A stretch of 64,000 nucleotides of DNA, taken from the NCBI GenBank assembly GCA_039602395.1, contig JBCNJP010000010.1:89746000-89809999 (forward strand), written 5' to 3'. This stretch comes from Deinandra increscens subsp. villosa. Its lineage: Eukaryota; Streptophyta; Magnoliopsida; Asterales; Asteraceae. This document shows, one piece after another, positions 45,092-56,944 of the stretch (positions are counted from its first letter, which is position 1; the number at the start of each line of letters is the position of its first letter). The position numbers and the translations under genes were made by a program. Below the pieces are notes generated by a model that did not search any database, was not told the origin of the DNA, and saw only the letters and a list, made by a program, of their open reading frames with translations.

Positions 45092-45443
45092 ATTGGCTTC
45101 AAATAATCCTAACTTTCACCTTTTGGCCAATAACACTCCCAACTAACGAATTTCCCTCTGGCACTCCCAACTATCGACATATTTTCCTCCACCGCTCCCT
45201 CTGTTAATTTTCTTTAACCCTGTTAGTCATCTGCCTACGTGGCCATAAGCCACGTAGACATCCACATAATCATTTTATGCCATGTAGGACAGCCACATAG
45301 GCAGATGACTAACGGAGTTAAAGAAAATTAACGGAGGGAGTGGTGGAGGAAAATATGTTGATAGTTGGGAGTGCTAGAAGGAAATTCGTTAGTTGAGAGT
45401 GTTTTGGGCCAAAAAGTGATAGTTAGAATTATTTGAAGCCAAT
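45092..45443. mobile_element. Foldback MITE, 352 bp
   Basis: The arms ATTGGCTTCAAATAATCC and GAATTATTTGAAGCCAAT are complementary, and the similarity runs inward for about 150 bp per arm (ACTCCCAACTA.CGA, TTAATTTTCTTTAAC) to a short centre near 45245-45285. No coding capacity. The family is not assigned, and the target duplication is unclear. Confidence 0.85.
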
Positions 45444-45934
45444 ATTTATCAAACTAATAATTTATGTTCCAATTATTTATTGGAAGACAAACTATATTGT
45501 TCGATTATTACGTTCATAAACTTTTTTAGTGCGTATGGTCGAATTCAAACGTTTTTATTTTTATTTTTTTTTTGTTTTGTATATATGAATTGTATGGTTA
45601 CATTTTGTTTGCTATTATTTGTTATGAATTGTATGAATTTTATGTTTTATATATTATTAGTATGCTATTGTTTTTGCTAGCAACATTGCGATAAAAATTA
45701 TCTTCGATATCAAATCATCAATATTATCTTCAATATCAAATCATCTGTAGTTTTATTACTTACTTGCAGTGCCCGCAACAAAGCTCAAGCGGGTTAAACA
45801 CTAGATTGAGTCGTGTTTACATTCATTTATTTGATTTTTTTTATCTTTAGTGGCATTCGTGTAGTAAAAAAAAGCTAGTTGTAAATAATAACATAATTCT
45901 AATTCCATCTTTTTTTTTTCCTTTTTTGTTCTTT
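45444..45934. other. AT-rich spacer, no gene seen
   Basis: Short hydrophobic frames only. CTTCAATATCAAATCATC is repeated in tandem near 45700-45745. Confidence 0.5.
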
Positions 45935-46180
45935 TTTTTTGAAACGACAAATTTCATTGAAAACAGATACTAGCAAGAATCTAAAACTTTGAAGAACATA
46001 AAAAACAACATCAAGAAGAAAACCAACACTACTTCAAAGTTGAAATTACACCATTACATCCATTCAATCATTCTAGTTGAAATTCAAAGGAAACCAAGAG
46101 CTTTAATGCTTTCCACTATCCTATCATTCGTGATTATTACAACATTAAAGTAAACATCATTCGTGTAGCACCAAAAACAT
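45935..46180 (-). pseudogene. 3' end of a LINE (non-LTR retrotransposon)
   Basis: On the minus strand the text reads ESIKALGFL.ISTRMIEWM, the usual C-terminal end of plant L1-type ORF2. It then runs into AAATTTGTCGTTTC and a poly-A (the T-run at about 45935-45946). Only the last codons and 3' UTR remain, as expected for a 5'-truncated insertion. Confidence 0.65.
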
Positions 46181-46199
46181 CACATAGCAAGACGAGTTA

Positions 46200-46611
46200 T
46201 GACGGTAATGATCTTCACTTCCATTTAACATTTTATGTCAACTTCTTTCTGAGTGTTTTTTATTCTTTTAGTTTTGGTTTCTTTTTACTTCAATATTTAT
46301 TGTTCGAGTTCCTTTTAACTAATTTTCTCTTAAAGTGTGTATATATTGAACTTTTTTTCCGGCTTAAATCGCTATACTTACACTTGTAAAATTAAAACAT
46401 ATAACCTTTAGTAAATTTAATAATAACACCCAAGAAATTGACGTTTTTATTTTTATTATTTCGAGACTAATGTTTTTCACTATTTTTTTAAACAGTAAAC
46501 ATCACAATACCCGGTTACCCAGAGGTCTCATCATGACAAACGATGTTACCCACGACACACTGTGATCACAATCCATACAAGTAACCAAGGCCCTCTCTGT
46601 TGCACATTCCC
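46200..46611. other. Spacer, no gene seen
   Basis: AT-rich with no recognised feature. It ends where the second segmental copy begins at CCTTAACATATCC. Confidence 0.5.
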
Positions 46612-47825
46612 CTTAACATATCCAAATGTTATGAGTATGATTTTGTCTGAGTTTAAAGTTAAACAAATTATATCTGCAATCGACATGACTTATGTGCTAC
46701 AATAATTGAAATTGATATGATCAATATGATCCCAAGTCGTGATCTTTTTCGCAAAAGACAAAAATAGCATCTGATTTTGTATTGCATTTACTTTACATAT
46801 CGGAAAAATATCAAAAAGATTTTAGGTGTATTTTGATGTAAAGTTTAGAAAAGCCAAAAAAATTTTGTTTCTTGTTTGTTTTCTATTGGTCAACACAGAA
46901 TACAAATCAAACTTCAAAATCAATATATCTTGGAGCCTCGAAGAGACGTTTTGCACCAAGTTTATTTATGTTGGCAGGTTACTTAGTGGAAAGAGAATAT
47001 CACAACTATAAGTCTTCTGAAGTTGTTGTTAAAGAGATAACACGCGCTACATTGTCAAGTATTCAAGATCAGACTAACCAACAAGTTGAAGGAGAGTTTG
47101 ATTGAAGATACAACACTATGTGGAGAAACAGATACTGCACACGTCGAGGGAGAGTTTGTTAGAACACTATCTGGTTCGTCGTGTGAAGTATCAGAAACAA
47201 GACAAAGCTTCAAGAACGACCTTACACGAACTGACACGAACTGACCCGAAGTGGCAGTTCGTGTGTTGTCCAGTTCGGACAGTCATGACATAGTATAAAT
47301 AGCTTGGCTTTGTATAGATTAAGGACTTCTTGTCATATTCTCTGTGTGAGATTCTCTGTGTACTCTCTATGGTTTAGTAATACAATCTCAATTGTATTTA
47401 CATTTTCGGATTCACTTTTCTTACTCAAATTACTATGATTTCATCATGATTGAGTAGACCATCCAGCGCTCACGCACTTTCAGAGGGCATATTCCGGGTG
47501 AATTCTCTTATACAACGGATAATGAATTCATCCGGAATATCTCCTGATCCACTAATCAGCTGTCAACTCGCCGATAAAGCAATCTGTTTCTTCTGATTTG
47601 TATCTAGACTCTGATTCGTATCTAGATACGCCAACCCCTTATAGAAAGTTGATATGCACAAGTTATCTACCTCGTCAATCGAAGATTATTCTTTTCGTAG
47701 TATTCTGACTTTATTCATGTAAACGGTCAAGATTATCATATGGAAATCAATGACTTTCATTAATTTCCTTTAGCACTATATAGAGCATAGTTAGGACTCA
47801 TCAGAACACTAGCAATCCGATAGCT
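46612..47825. repeat. Segmental duplication, copy b
   Basis: Matches 43411-44632 at roughly 95% by eye through LTR and flank, down to TAGCT, where copia K starts. Confidence 0.88.
47157..47482 (+). repeat. 3' LTR of B2b
   Basis: 326 bp, the same length as B2a. The hairpin CACGAACTG/CAGTTCGTG is at 47235-47243 and 47255-47263, with TATAAATA about 30 bp downstream. The polypurine tract CGAGGGAGAG precedes it. Confidence 0.88.
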
Positions 47826-47958
47826 TGTATATTAGACTAGACGTTAGCTTGGAGAACAAGATAGATGCATTGTATAGTCTAGGGTGTAAAGTGTAACATC
47901 ATGTATTATTTATAGGTGTCGATATCAATGATAATAGACAGACAATTTGATTCTATCA
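47826..47958 (+). repeat. Putative short 5' LTR of K
   Basis: TGTATATTAG to TTCTATCA, 133 bp with TATTATTTATAGG inside. The left edge coincides with the break from segmental copy a. Confidence 0.65.
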
Positions 47959-47971
47959 TGGTATCATTGAG
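47959..47971 (+). promoter_or_regulatory. Primer-binding site of K, mutated
   Basis: TGGTATCATTGAG against the standard TGGTATCAGAGC, directly after the LTR end. Confidence 0.7.
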
Positions 47972-48114
47972 ATAGGATTTGCCTATTTTTCTCCAAAAAT
48001 TTCTCAATCACGTTATTCTCTCCTCTCTCTAATCTCGTCATTCTGCCTCTCTCTCCTATAATCTTCATCGTCCTCCTTCAACCCTAATACACACCTTCAT
48101 CTCCAATCTTCTTC

Positions 48115-49960
48115 TTGAACAGGACACGGATGAATATCATACGTGGGTCGAGCTTTTTCGTATACATTGTAGAGCGTTTCAAGTCATATCTCATATCATT
48201 CCAGAAGAAAGCGATGAACCAGACACCGCCAAACCGGCCGAAACCGACACTGCGAAAGAAACGGCCTCTGATGATGCATAGAAGAAAGCTCTCTGGAAGC
48301 GCCTCGACTCCGTTGTTTTACAATGGATATACAAGACTATAAGCCACAAACTAATGAAGAATGTCTTGTCCATTGATACAACTGCTGAAAAGGTATGGAA
48401 TACTCTGAAGAAACATTTTCATGATAACCAGAATATAAGCGCTGTGAACCTTCAAACCCGATTCGTTAATACCAAACTTGAAAACTTTCCTGATGTTTCG
48501 TCGTATTGCGAGGCTTTAAAATCCCTTGCGGACCAACTAGCTGACGTTGGTCACAAGGTTGATGATCACAGATTGGTACTCCAAGTAATTGCAGGTCTAA
48601 ATGAGAAATTCGATGGGGTTGCGATGCTATTACAACAAGCCGACAATCTTCCTGACTTTCACACCGCTCGATCGAATCTCATACTCGAAGAAACAAGAAA
48701 GGCGCAGCAAAATCTGGCACCTACAGCGTTAAACGTCACTGCCTGGACATCGTCGGAACAGCCGGCCGTCCCTGTCACTCCGATGACGGCTCCACAGGGT
48801 CTGGTCGGAATGCGACCCCCACTCAACATCCTCAGCAGCAAAGAAATTTTAACAGGGGGGGGGGGCGCAATTTTGATAATCGCTACCGTGCCGGAAGTTA
48901 TCGTGGACGCGGGAATGGAAATCGCGGGCGTGGTGTTTATTCTAACGGAAGTTATTATCAGCCGGTTATGCAAACACAATATCCAATGCAGTACTCCAAT
49001 AATTGGAGTCAACCACAAAATTGGAGTCAACCACAAATGAATTGGACTGGGCCACCCTGCCCCTACCCAACTGTTGGGCCAAATTATCAGTCTCCTAGAC
49101 CAAATGGCGCTAGAATACTTGGACCAGTCCCTACGAACATTCCCCAAGCTATGCATACGGTGTCCTACACTCCGGCTTTTAACCAGGATCCGCAATGGGT
49201 ACTTGACTCTGGTGCAACACATCACATGTCCAACTACACAGGTAATCTCTCAACCTATGCCCATAATAGTATTTCAAACCATATAGTTGTTGGCAATGGT
49301 GTTCATATCCCCGTTAATGGTGTAGGACAAACTGTTTTAAAACACCCTTTTCCACCTCTAAAACTCAAAAATATTCTTATTGCCCCAAACATAATCAAAA
49401 ACCTTTTATCCGTTCGCCAACTCACAACTGACAATAAAATTTCTATTGAATTTGATCAATTTGGCTTTCTTGTGAAGGACTACCAGACGCGGATTCCTAT
49501 CCTCCGATGTAATAGCACGGGGGACCTTTATCCCCTTTCTATGCCCTTAAGTCAAGTCACTTCACCATCCGCATTTGTCGCCATGTCACAGGACCTATGG
49601 CACCATCGCCTAGGCCACCCGGGTGTTTCTTTGTTAAGACATTTGAACAATAAGAAGTTTATTTCAGTTTCTAAACCTTTGAACAATGATTTGTGTGGTT
49701 CTTGCATTTTGGGGAAACATGTTAAACTTCCATTTTATGATTCTATGACACAAACAAACTTGCCATTTGACATAATTCATAGCGACCTTTAGACCTCACT
49801 GGTCCAAAGCTCTAGTGGCCACAAATATTATGTGTTTTTTCTTGATGATTATACGATTTTTTTGTGGTCCTATCCTATACAAAATAAAAGCCAAGTGTTC
49901 GAAATATTCAGAAATTTTCACACCATGATCCACACCCAATTTAACCTCAAAATGGCCCAA
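48115..49960 (+). pseudogene. Gag, protease and partial integrase of copia K
   Basis: Gag opens near DEYHTWVELFRIHCRAF (48127), with an in-frame TAG at 48283 where the family has Trp. It continues open from 48354 (TTAEKVWNTLKKHFHDN, ARSNLILEETR). An indel and a G11 run (48800-48865) shift the frame into RYRAGSYRGRGNGNRGRG. The frame from 48968 encodes protease WVLDSGATHHMS with an intact DSG, the GAG-pre-integrase LWHHRLGHPG..CGSCILGKH, and integrase DIIHSDL followed by TAG (Trp expected). The integrase text continues, broken, to about 49960. RT and RNase H are absent. Confidence 0.9.
48855..48865 (+). repeat. G11 homopolymer in gag of copia K
   Basis: Replaces part of a Gly-rich RGG segment and changes the reading frame. 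Confidence 0.9.
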
Positions 49961-50152
49961 TAAGGTGTGTTTAGGGGCAATGAGGGTTAGTGTATCATTT
50001 TTTATTGGCCAATAAGCAAATAAAGATCTTAAATTTTTTTCCGTTTGTGTAATTTTGCAATTTAATACAAATAGGATATAGAAGTGGAGTGTGTAGAGAG
50101 AGCAAAATATTTAGAACCTAATGTGATGTGCCTTATAATCTGAAGCAATCTT
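49961..50152. other. Short spacer, nothing recognised
   Basis: 192 bp with no gene, ending in AATCTT before the A solo LTR. Confidence 0.5.
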
Positions 50153-51568
50153 TGTTGAATTTTGGGAGAAAAACTAGTGGAAAACGTGTTTTTTCACTAA
50201 GTGTGAAAATGAGTTTTTCACCAACTTTGAACTAAAAAAAATACAGATAACATAGGTTGTTGCCTTTGTATTTTATGGGTTTGTGTAGTACATTGTGAAG
50301 GCTTTCCAACGCACCAAACCACGTCCAAATCCGACTACAGATAATGAAGTGGAACTTATCCCACATTGGTTGGGGGGTAAATCCAAAAGTTGTTTATATA
50401 GTGGAAACCTTACCAACTATTGTTTCCTTAAGTATGACACATTCTTTGGACCCTGAGGGGTGCACCCCTAACTCGCACATGCGTGCGTGGCGTCGGTGTA
50501 TGAGGCGCAATGTGGCGCTTTGATGGCGCACTTAGCCGCCTTATTGTTTTTAAGTTCAACTGGAAGTTGGTCCGGTTGAAGTCCACGCGGGTAGGTTCAA
50601 GCGAAACCCGTTCAATCGGAAGGCTGGACCTGTGTGGTTCAGCCGGATGGTCAGAACGGAGTGCGCGAGTTCAGCCGGATGTTGTTCCGGTTGAAGTTCA
50701 AGCGGAAAGTTGAACCGAAAATTATTCCGGACGAAGTTGAAACGGAAGTTGAACTGGAAGGTCAGTTCTTCCGAAAAACAACTGTTACGCGGAGTACCTC
50801 CGGAATGACAGTTGTAAACGTGTTTTGAGCTAATTAAGGTAATTCTGCGTTAATTAGAAATTAATTTGCAATAAAGACGTTTATGCAAAGTTTGACTACG
50901 AATTAACTTAGAGTGCTCACCAAGGCTTCTCACCACTATAAATACAGCTTCATTAGTTGAGGCAACACAAACCACAATTCATAGCAAGAATTCTTACTCT
51001 CTATCCTTCATCTTCCTCCCAAATCTGTAAAGATCTTCATCCTATTCGTCAGGATCTTCAAGCCTTCAAAGGTAATTCCGGGCTTAGCGTTATCTCGGCC
51101 GTACAATACTGTTTAGGCGATTGTACCCTGGGAAACAAAACGGGTTCTTCGGTAGACCCGAAATTTGTTTTAAAGGACCCGGGTTTTGACCCGAAGCCTT
51201 CGTCTAAGGTTTTCCGTTTTACATTTATTTTCACAAACGTTTTTAACGTTTCTATTCATATTCTAAATTCTTTCAAAGACTTCATCATAATTTTCAAACC
51301 CCTTTGTCACTGTATTTATTTTCCCTTTAGTACCCTTTCTTTCATTTCATTTGTAATTGTATTTTATTTTCTTTTATTCTATATTTCGTTTCCTTGTAAT
51401 TACTATAATTTCATTATTTCCTTGTATTGTAATATTTCTTTGTAATTGTTGATAGGAGTAGAATTACTTTTCATTGCATTGTAATAATGTAGGTTTTATT
51501 CTCTTTGTTGTAATTGTCAAAATATAAAAGTATTTATTTTAATTAAACTGGCGAATTGTTTTCCTATA
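50153..51568 (+). repeat. Solo LTR of copia A family
   Basis: 1,416 bp, TGTTGAATTTTGGGAG to GTTTTCCTATA. It is uninterrupted, so it serves as the reference for the three-piece LTR at 11226-31701. Flanks ATCTT and ATCTC are a near-match 5-bp target duplication. TATA at 50937-50944. U3 (50560-50780) is rich in CCGG, GTTGAA and TTCAA motifs. The 162-codon frame over its 3' half is low complexity. Confidence 0.85.
50937..50944 (+). promoter_or_regulatory. TATA box of A solo LTR
   Basis: CACTATAAATACAGC in mid-LTR. Confidence 0.65.
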
Positions 51569-52204
51569 ATCTCTCTATGAGCAAGAAACATAATCAGAGT
51601 ATGCTACAATCTACAAATACTCGCTATAAGAAATATCAATGGTAATAAAAGAAAAGGAAGAGGCGGAAAGAGAATCCTACAGGATAACTAGAGAGTTCCG
51701 CCAGAAGATCGAGGTTTACTCTTCGATTAGAAGCAGTTTTCACAGAAAGTCTACACTCCTTTCTATTTCCCATCATGAATAGAAGATTTCAACTTCAAAA
51801 ATATATGTATTTAGTGAAATCTCACTGCTTCTATTGTACCCTAGGGCGAGAGAGGGAAACATCTACAAACGACTGTTATTATGTCTTAGGATGTGTGTGT
51901 TTGAAAGAATTGGGAGATGGAAGGAGAGTGAAAGAAATACGGTTGGTTTAGCATCGAAGGATGGGGATAGAAGGGTTGTGGTGGTTTGTGAAGAAGGCGA
52001 ATGCCATGGATCCCACTGTGAATGGAGTGGGTAAACTTGGGTGATCGATATGGTGGAGGTTGGACGATATGTAAATAATGTTTGGTAGGTTGAAGCATAG
52101 GGTTGCGACGATAGGTTATCAACAATAATGCTTGGATGTGGAACATGATGTATCAAGGGGATGGTCTTGGAAGAGGCAGCCACTCCTTCAAGTGGAAAGG
52201 GAAG
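51569..52204. other. Unclassified sequence with short frames, no supported gene
   Basis: A 106-codon minus frame (51863-52183) and a 66-codon plus frame overlap. Neither has a recognisable domain, start context or homologue I know. Confidence 0.35.
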
Positions 52205-52424
52205 TGTTGATGCATAATTCTAGGTCGCCATGTGAAGTACCAAATACAAGACAAGAGATAAAAGTGTGCTGTTGTCCGAACCCTAGGCGAACTCCAGTTC
52301 GGACTCACATGAACATGTCCGAACTGGAGGTTCGGATGGTCGTGGTCTTGCACATTGAAGTTCAACTAGAAATAGCATGTCTTGTATAGAGTTTAGAACT
52401 TCGTGTCTCATTCTACACCTTTTG
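52205..52424 (+). repeat. B-family LTR fragment (B5)
   Basis: Starts TGTTGATGCATAATTC and shares GCCATGTGAAGTA with the other B LTRs. The hairpin TCCGAAC-TGGAG-GTTCGGA is at 52318-52336. It is cut by LTR I at 52425. Confidence 0.75.
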
Positions 52425-52954
52425 TGTGACACCCACTCCCAGACTTGGCAACAAGAGGTGTCACTCATCGGATTTACTCATGAACACGTGGCACAAAAGA
52501 GATAAGCAACGAAAAATTTAAAACTTTTAATTATTATAAAGCCAAGTACGTAAAGTAATTGAGATAATTTACAATCTATCTATATAGCGACTAACTATAA
52601 CCGTCATTATTTATCCACAACTAGCCAGCATGGTCATCAACTTCCTCTTATAGCTTGCCCGATCAGTCTCTTATCACGAGGGCTCCGCCCTTGCTCCCAG
52701 ACGTCTCACCTATACCTGACATACATATGGTTTTGGGAAAAGGTCAGCTTACGCTGGTGAGTTCTACATTATAAAAACATTACCTCGTTCGTGAGGTTAA
52801 AACCTTTGGACCTGCAAAATTCCTTTTTACAAACATTTATCAAGTATAACACATAACAAGTCATACATAACATAACATCATAATCAAACACGTTTCTCTA
52901 GAAAACATCTACCTCGATAACCTTTAGCTCCTATGACCTGAATTCTATATACCT

Positions 52955-53215
52955 TTATACCTTCTAGTTTCGAATACTACTCAGGTGACTTTATCGGGAA
53001 GCCCCCAACCTCAGTACCGACAACCGTTCTATTTCTTCTATACCTTCCTGGTCTCGAATACTGCTCAAGTGACTTCATCTGGAAGCCTCCAACCTCAGCG
53101 ACGACAACCATCCTACATTCCGTCCTTCCAGTTTCGAATACCGCTCGTGTGACTTCATCTGGAAGCCCCTAACCTCAGTATCGACCACCGTTCTCATAAC
53201 CTTAACTCTTTAGAC
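52955..53215 (-). repeat. Tandem repeat, three units of 80-84 bp, in LTR I
   Basis: TCGAATAC.GCTC..GTGACTT with CTCAGTA.CGAC..CCGTTCT recurs at 52970, 53054 and 53134. Confidence 0.85.
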
Positions 53216-53362
53216 GTTCTATTCTATCGAACATCTCCTTAACCACCACAGTACTACTACCCACCCCTAGATAGATTTCCGAATGACTTACATGTGCTAA
53301 TAAACATGATAATGTACTCATATACTGCAACAAATGAACATCCCCCCAATTTACCTAAGTGT

Positions 53363-53460
53363 ATGTGTACAGGATGTACCAGCGGCGTATTCTCCACACT
53401 TTCAATATACCGGGTAACTATATTACCATGCTTGTATACAGGATGTACCAGCATAATAAT
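53363..53460. repeat. Short direct repeat in LTR I
   Basis: ACAGGATGTACCAGC occurs at about 53370 and 53437, 67 bp apart. Confidence 0.7.
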
Positions 53461-54868
53461 ATAGCAAATGTATCACCTATTCTCATATAATCATACATTC
53501 TCACTTGTGCGTTTATTAAGAAACCCTTATCATTTGAATACCTAGTTTCAAAGCAGATATAGCACATAACTTTAATAATCATTTCATATGCATTATTCTA
53601 TCATCATCATTTCATATACAATACTAACACGTATAATCGTTCATAAGCACTTTCATAACATAACACGTATTACTTCAAACAGTTTATCAATTTATCAGTT
53701 AAGAACAAACTTTCAGATAAAAGCATTTCAAAAACTTTTTAAGAAAATAGTTGAACATTGTATGTATATCAGCCCGAAAACATTAAAACATTTAAAAGTG
53801 GGCTCGCAGAACTCACCTTATCTCTTTACTCGCTATACTCGAACAGAACCTCCGCTTTGGTTAACCTAATTCGCGTATCGTATGGCATTAACGCAAGGTT
53901 CAACATTATAAACATATCCTATTTTTATTTATCTCTTACATTATCTTAATAATATCTAATTATTAAGGTTTACTTCTTTTAAGGTAAAAAATGACCAAAA
54001 TACCCCTATAGATATATTATCCCTTTTAATATGAAGACGTGCATTCCTATAAGTAAACGCTCACCCTGAGATCACCCAGTTAGGTATGCCAGATCCCAGT
54101 TGAAATTTATGCGACACCCCCGCTTTGCCAGAAACTCAGTGTACAGGCGTTTACCCTTCCGGTCCGCACGAACTTCTAAATATCTGATTAACTCGGTATC
54201 TTAAATACTCTATCATTTATCCATTCTAACCTCATATATACTTGTTATATATATAAACATAGTTCCATACCATAAATCAAGTACTCATACGCTCCGAGTT
54301 ATTTTATATTAAATAATCATAATTCAAAATCCTAATTTCATATATTTCTCGTTTCTTTATCAAAACTCATTTTCTTTTCAAACCAACTTAGGGTATTATC
54401 CATTATAATATTTTATAATATACATTAAAATATCAAAGCTTAATTTAATACCGTTTGCTCAATTTGGGCAGAACAACGTTATGAAAACCCTAATTTTAAC
54501 CCGTTAACAAAACCTTAACCAAACCTTTTCCAATTGTGAAATAAACTTAGAGCTTTCTTAAAGCACATTATTTTAGGATTACCTACAAAAATTCAGACCC
54601 TAATTCCCACCCGATTATCCAATTTTGACAAAACATGCTCAAGAACCCTAAATTTAGCATAGTTTTAGAAAGCATACTTAGAGATCGATTTAGCCAAAAA
54701 CTGAAAGAGATTATTTTAGATCATACCTACAGAAGCTTGACTGCAGAAATTCAGCTCTTGATTCCTTACCGTTTGAGATAATTGCTCAGAGAAAGGTTGC
54801 GGCAAAGAAGAGGGTTATTCAAGTGAAGATTGAGTAAATTGGTGATGAATTCGGACGATTAAGGGTTG

Positions 54869-54876
54869 TATTTATA
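54869..54876 (-). promoter_or_regulatory. TATA box of LTR I
   Basis: Minus-strand GAGTATAAATACAACCC. Confidence 0.6.
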
Positions 54877-55008
54877 CTCAACAAGGTCGCCTAAGGTTCA
54901 TCCGGGTGTTAGGATGACTAATTTGGCCGAATCAACATGTTAGGGGGTGAATCATGATCAAACTTGGGGAGAAAGTCGAGTTCGTGACGTTTTCTGCACC
55001 TGGTGTGG

Positions 55009-55053
55009 TTCGCGTATCGCGAAGGGGAGGGGGCTGGGGCTCGCGTACCGCGA
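55009..55053 (-). promoter_or_regulatory. Pair of U3 hairpins in LTR I
   Basis: TTCGCG-TAT-CGCGAA (55009-55023) and TCGCG-TAC-CGCGA (55041-55053), perfect stems with 3-nt loops. They correspond in position and loop sequence to the pair in J1 but have different stems. Confidence 0.78.
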
Positions 55054-55223
55054 TGAACTTTCAGGTATTGACAGTTTTGGTCCCTCAGGCTTTATAATTG
55101 TATTTTAACCCCTGAACATCTACCATTCTATCATTTTATGTACTAAAACATTATGGTACATATTTAAGAAGGTTTCTAAGGCTCGGGACATGCTCTATGA
55201 TATACATATACATACGTATATAT

Positions 55224-55723
55224 NNNNNNNNNNNNNNNNNNNNNNNNNNNNNNNNNNNNNNNNNNNNNNNNNNNNNNNNNNNNNNNNNNNNNNNNNNNNN
55301 NNNNNNNNNNNNNNNNNNNNNNNNNNNNNNNNNNNNNNNNNNNNNNNNNNNNNNNNNNNNNNNNNNNNNNNNNNNNNNNNNNNNNNNNNNNNNNNNNNNN
55401 NNNNNNNNNNNNNNNNNNNNNNNNNNNNNNNNNNNNNNNNNNNNNNNNNNNNNNNNNNNNNNNNNNNNNNNNNNNNNNNNNNNNNNNNNNNNNNNNNNNN
55501 NNNNNNNNNNNNNNNNNNNNNNNNNNNNNNNNNNNNNNNNNNNNNNNNNNNNNNNNNNNNNNNNNNNNNNNNNNNNNNNNNNNNNNNNNNNNNNNNNNNN
55601 NNNNNNNNNNNNNNNNNNNNNNNNNNNNNNNNNNNNNNNNNNNNNNNNNNNNNNNNNNNNNNNNNNNNNNNNNNNNNNNNNNNNNNNNNNNNNNNNNNNN
55701 NNNNNNNNNNNNNNNNNNNNNNN
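55224..55723. other. Assembly gap (500 N)
   Basis: Exactly 500 Ns, next to a TATATACATATAC microsatellite, which may have caused the break. Confidence 1.
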
Positions 55724-56450
55724 ATCGAGCTACAACAACCATTAGATAGAGATTGTCGTGATTTGATCGATTGAACAGATTCAATTTAATTTGTTGCTCT
55801 GTTTCGCTGGACACACAGAAAAAGAAAAGGGGATAGAGTGTTTGCTTTATCTCAACACAAACAAAGACAAAAGAAAAGAAGATGGGTGTTTGGATAGGTT
55901 AATATGATGTGGCATAAAAAATAAATAAATATACAACTCAGGTGCCACATAAGCAATAAACTTAACGGTGTTAAGTTTTTTAACGGCGGGACCATTAGAA
56001 ATAATATAAGTTGAAAGTTGGGACCATTGGGAGTTATTATTAAAAGTTGAATTATTGCCGGCCAACTCTAAAAACCTGGGATTATTTAAATCCAATTTTC
56101 CTATATCTTTTTATCCCAATACTAAATCTCACGCACTTCTCACATACACCCAATTTATTTTCACATCATCATTTATTTATTCCTTTTACATACTTAGAAA
56201 GTACTAAAATATTATTTATAAATATTAATAATAATTAAAAAGTATTAAAATCAATTCAAATTAAAAAAATATTAAAATTAAAATTAAAATAAATAAATAA
56301 ACTTGAACTATATTAAAATAAGAAATCACATTAAACATAAATAAAAATACAACAAAGTACTAAAATTCTACTTATTTGAAGAAACAACAAATACAAGAAA
56401 GTCCTAAAATTCTACTTAATTTAAAAACACAACAACACACATACAACAAT
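55724..56450. other. AT-rich sequence, no gene
   Basis: Contains AACGGTGTTAAGTTTTTTAACGG and a GGGACCATT direct repeat, MITE-like but without a closed terminal inverted repeat. Then there is poly-AAAT low complexity (56240-56300). Confidence 0.45.
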
Positions 56451-56459
56451 CATACATTC

Positions 56460-56775
56460 GACTCGTGGTTGTAGTTGGGGTGTCCTTTGACCACATTCCA
56501 AACATGTTCATAGCAGAAATGAATGTAATTCCTGTTGACGTACTCTTGTTTTGCTCGATTCAGATTATTGTTCAAGACAAATAAAGTTCACTGAATCTCC
56601 CAATTCTCCCATTCAACAACTGTCAATGGCTTATCGGTTCTTATGCGTTCCTTTGGACGTTAGATCCTGGTGCATTGTAATGTTGCTCCACTTGTGCCCA
56701 AAACACCACTGTCCTCAGGTTGTTGGCTTCTCTTGAAGGAATTAACCAAGCCTGTGTTAACTTAGTCTCATCAAT
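56460..56775 (-). pseudogene. Harbinger-associated Myb/SANT-like fragment
   Basis: On the minus strand: TSIDETKLTQAWL, FWAQVEQHYNAPG, then a frameshift into PLTVVEWENWEIQ and, after a stop, NNLNRAKQEYVNRN and FCYEHVWNVVKGHPNY. The 'DE..L..AW' start and 'YEHxWNVxKxHPxY' end are the frame of plant Myb/SANT-like proteins related to the second gene of PIF/Harbinger transposons. A minus-strand TATA (ACTATAAATATGC, about 56838-56850) lies upstream. Frameshift and stop make it non-functional. Confidence 0.55.
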
Positions 56776-56944
56776 TGATGTTCATCTTGTCATTTTGATG
56801 TTGAGTGTGTTTTGAAGAAAAAGTGAGTGGATATAATGCATATTTATAGTGACCGTTTGAATAAGTTAACGTTTGGATATGTTACCGTTTGAAAATGTTA
56901 CCAATTGAAAACCAACGGCTATAGTTTTATAACGGGTACATATT

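Larger units (their letters stand above)
47826..49960 (+). mobile_element. Copia element K, 3'-truncated
   Basis: Putative 5' LTR, primer-binding site, gag, protease and the start of integrase. It ends abruptly near AAAATGGCCCAATAAGG. The target site is seen empty in segmental copy a (TAGCT-TGTAAACG at 44624-44637). Confidence 0.85.
52425..55120 (-). repeat. J-type gypsy LTR I, minus strand
   Basis: Its minus-strand end is GGGTGTCACA at 52425. In minus sense the order is: hairpin pair (55053-55009), TATA (54876-54869), AACTCACCAGCGTAAGCTGACC block (about 52765-52745), then the end. The same order occurs in J1. Its start near the gap was not found. It contains a three-unit minisatellite at 52955-53215. 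No gene inside. Confidence 0.6.

Noticed and set aside
51863..52183. 106-codon minus frame as a small gene
   Set aside because: No recognised domain, and overlapping frames in several phases suggest composition only.
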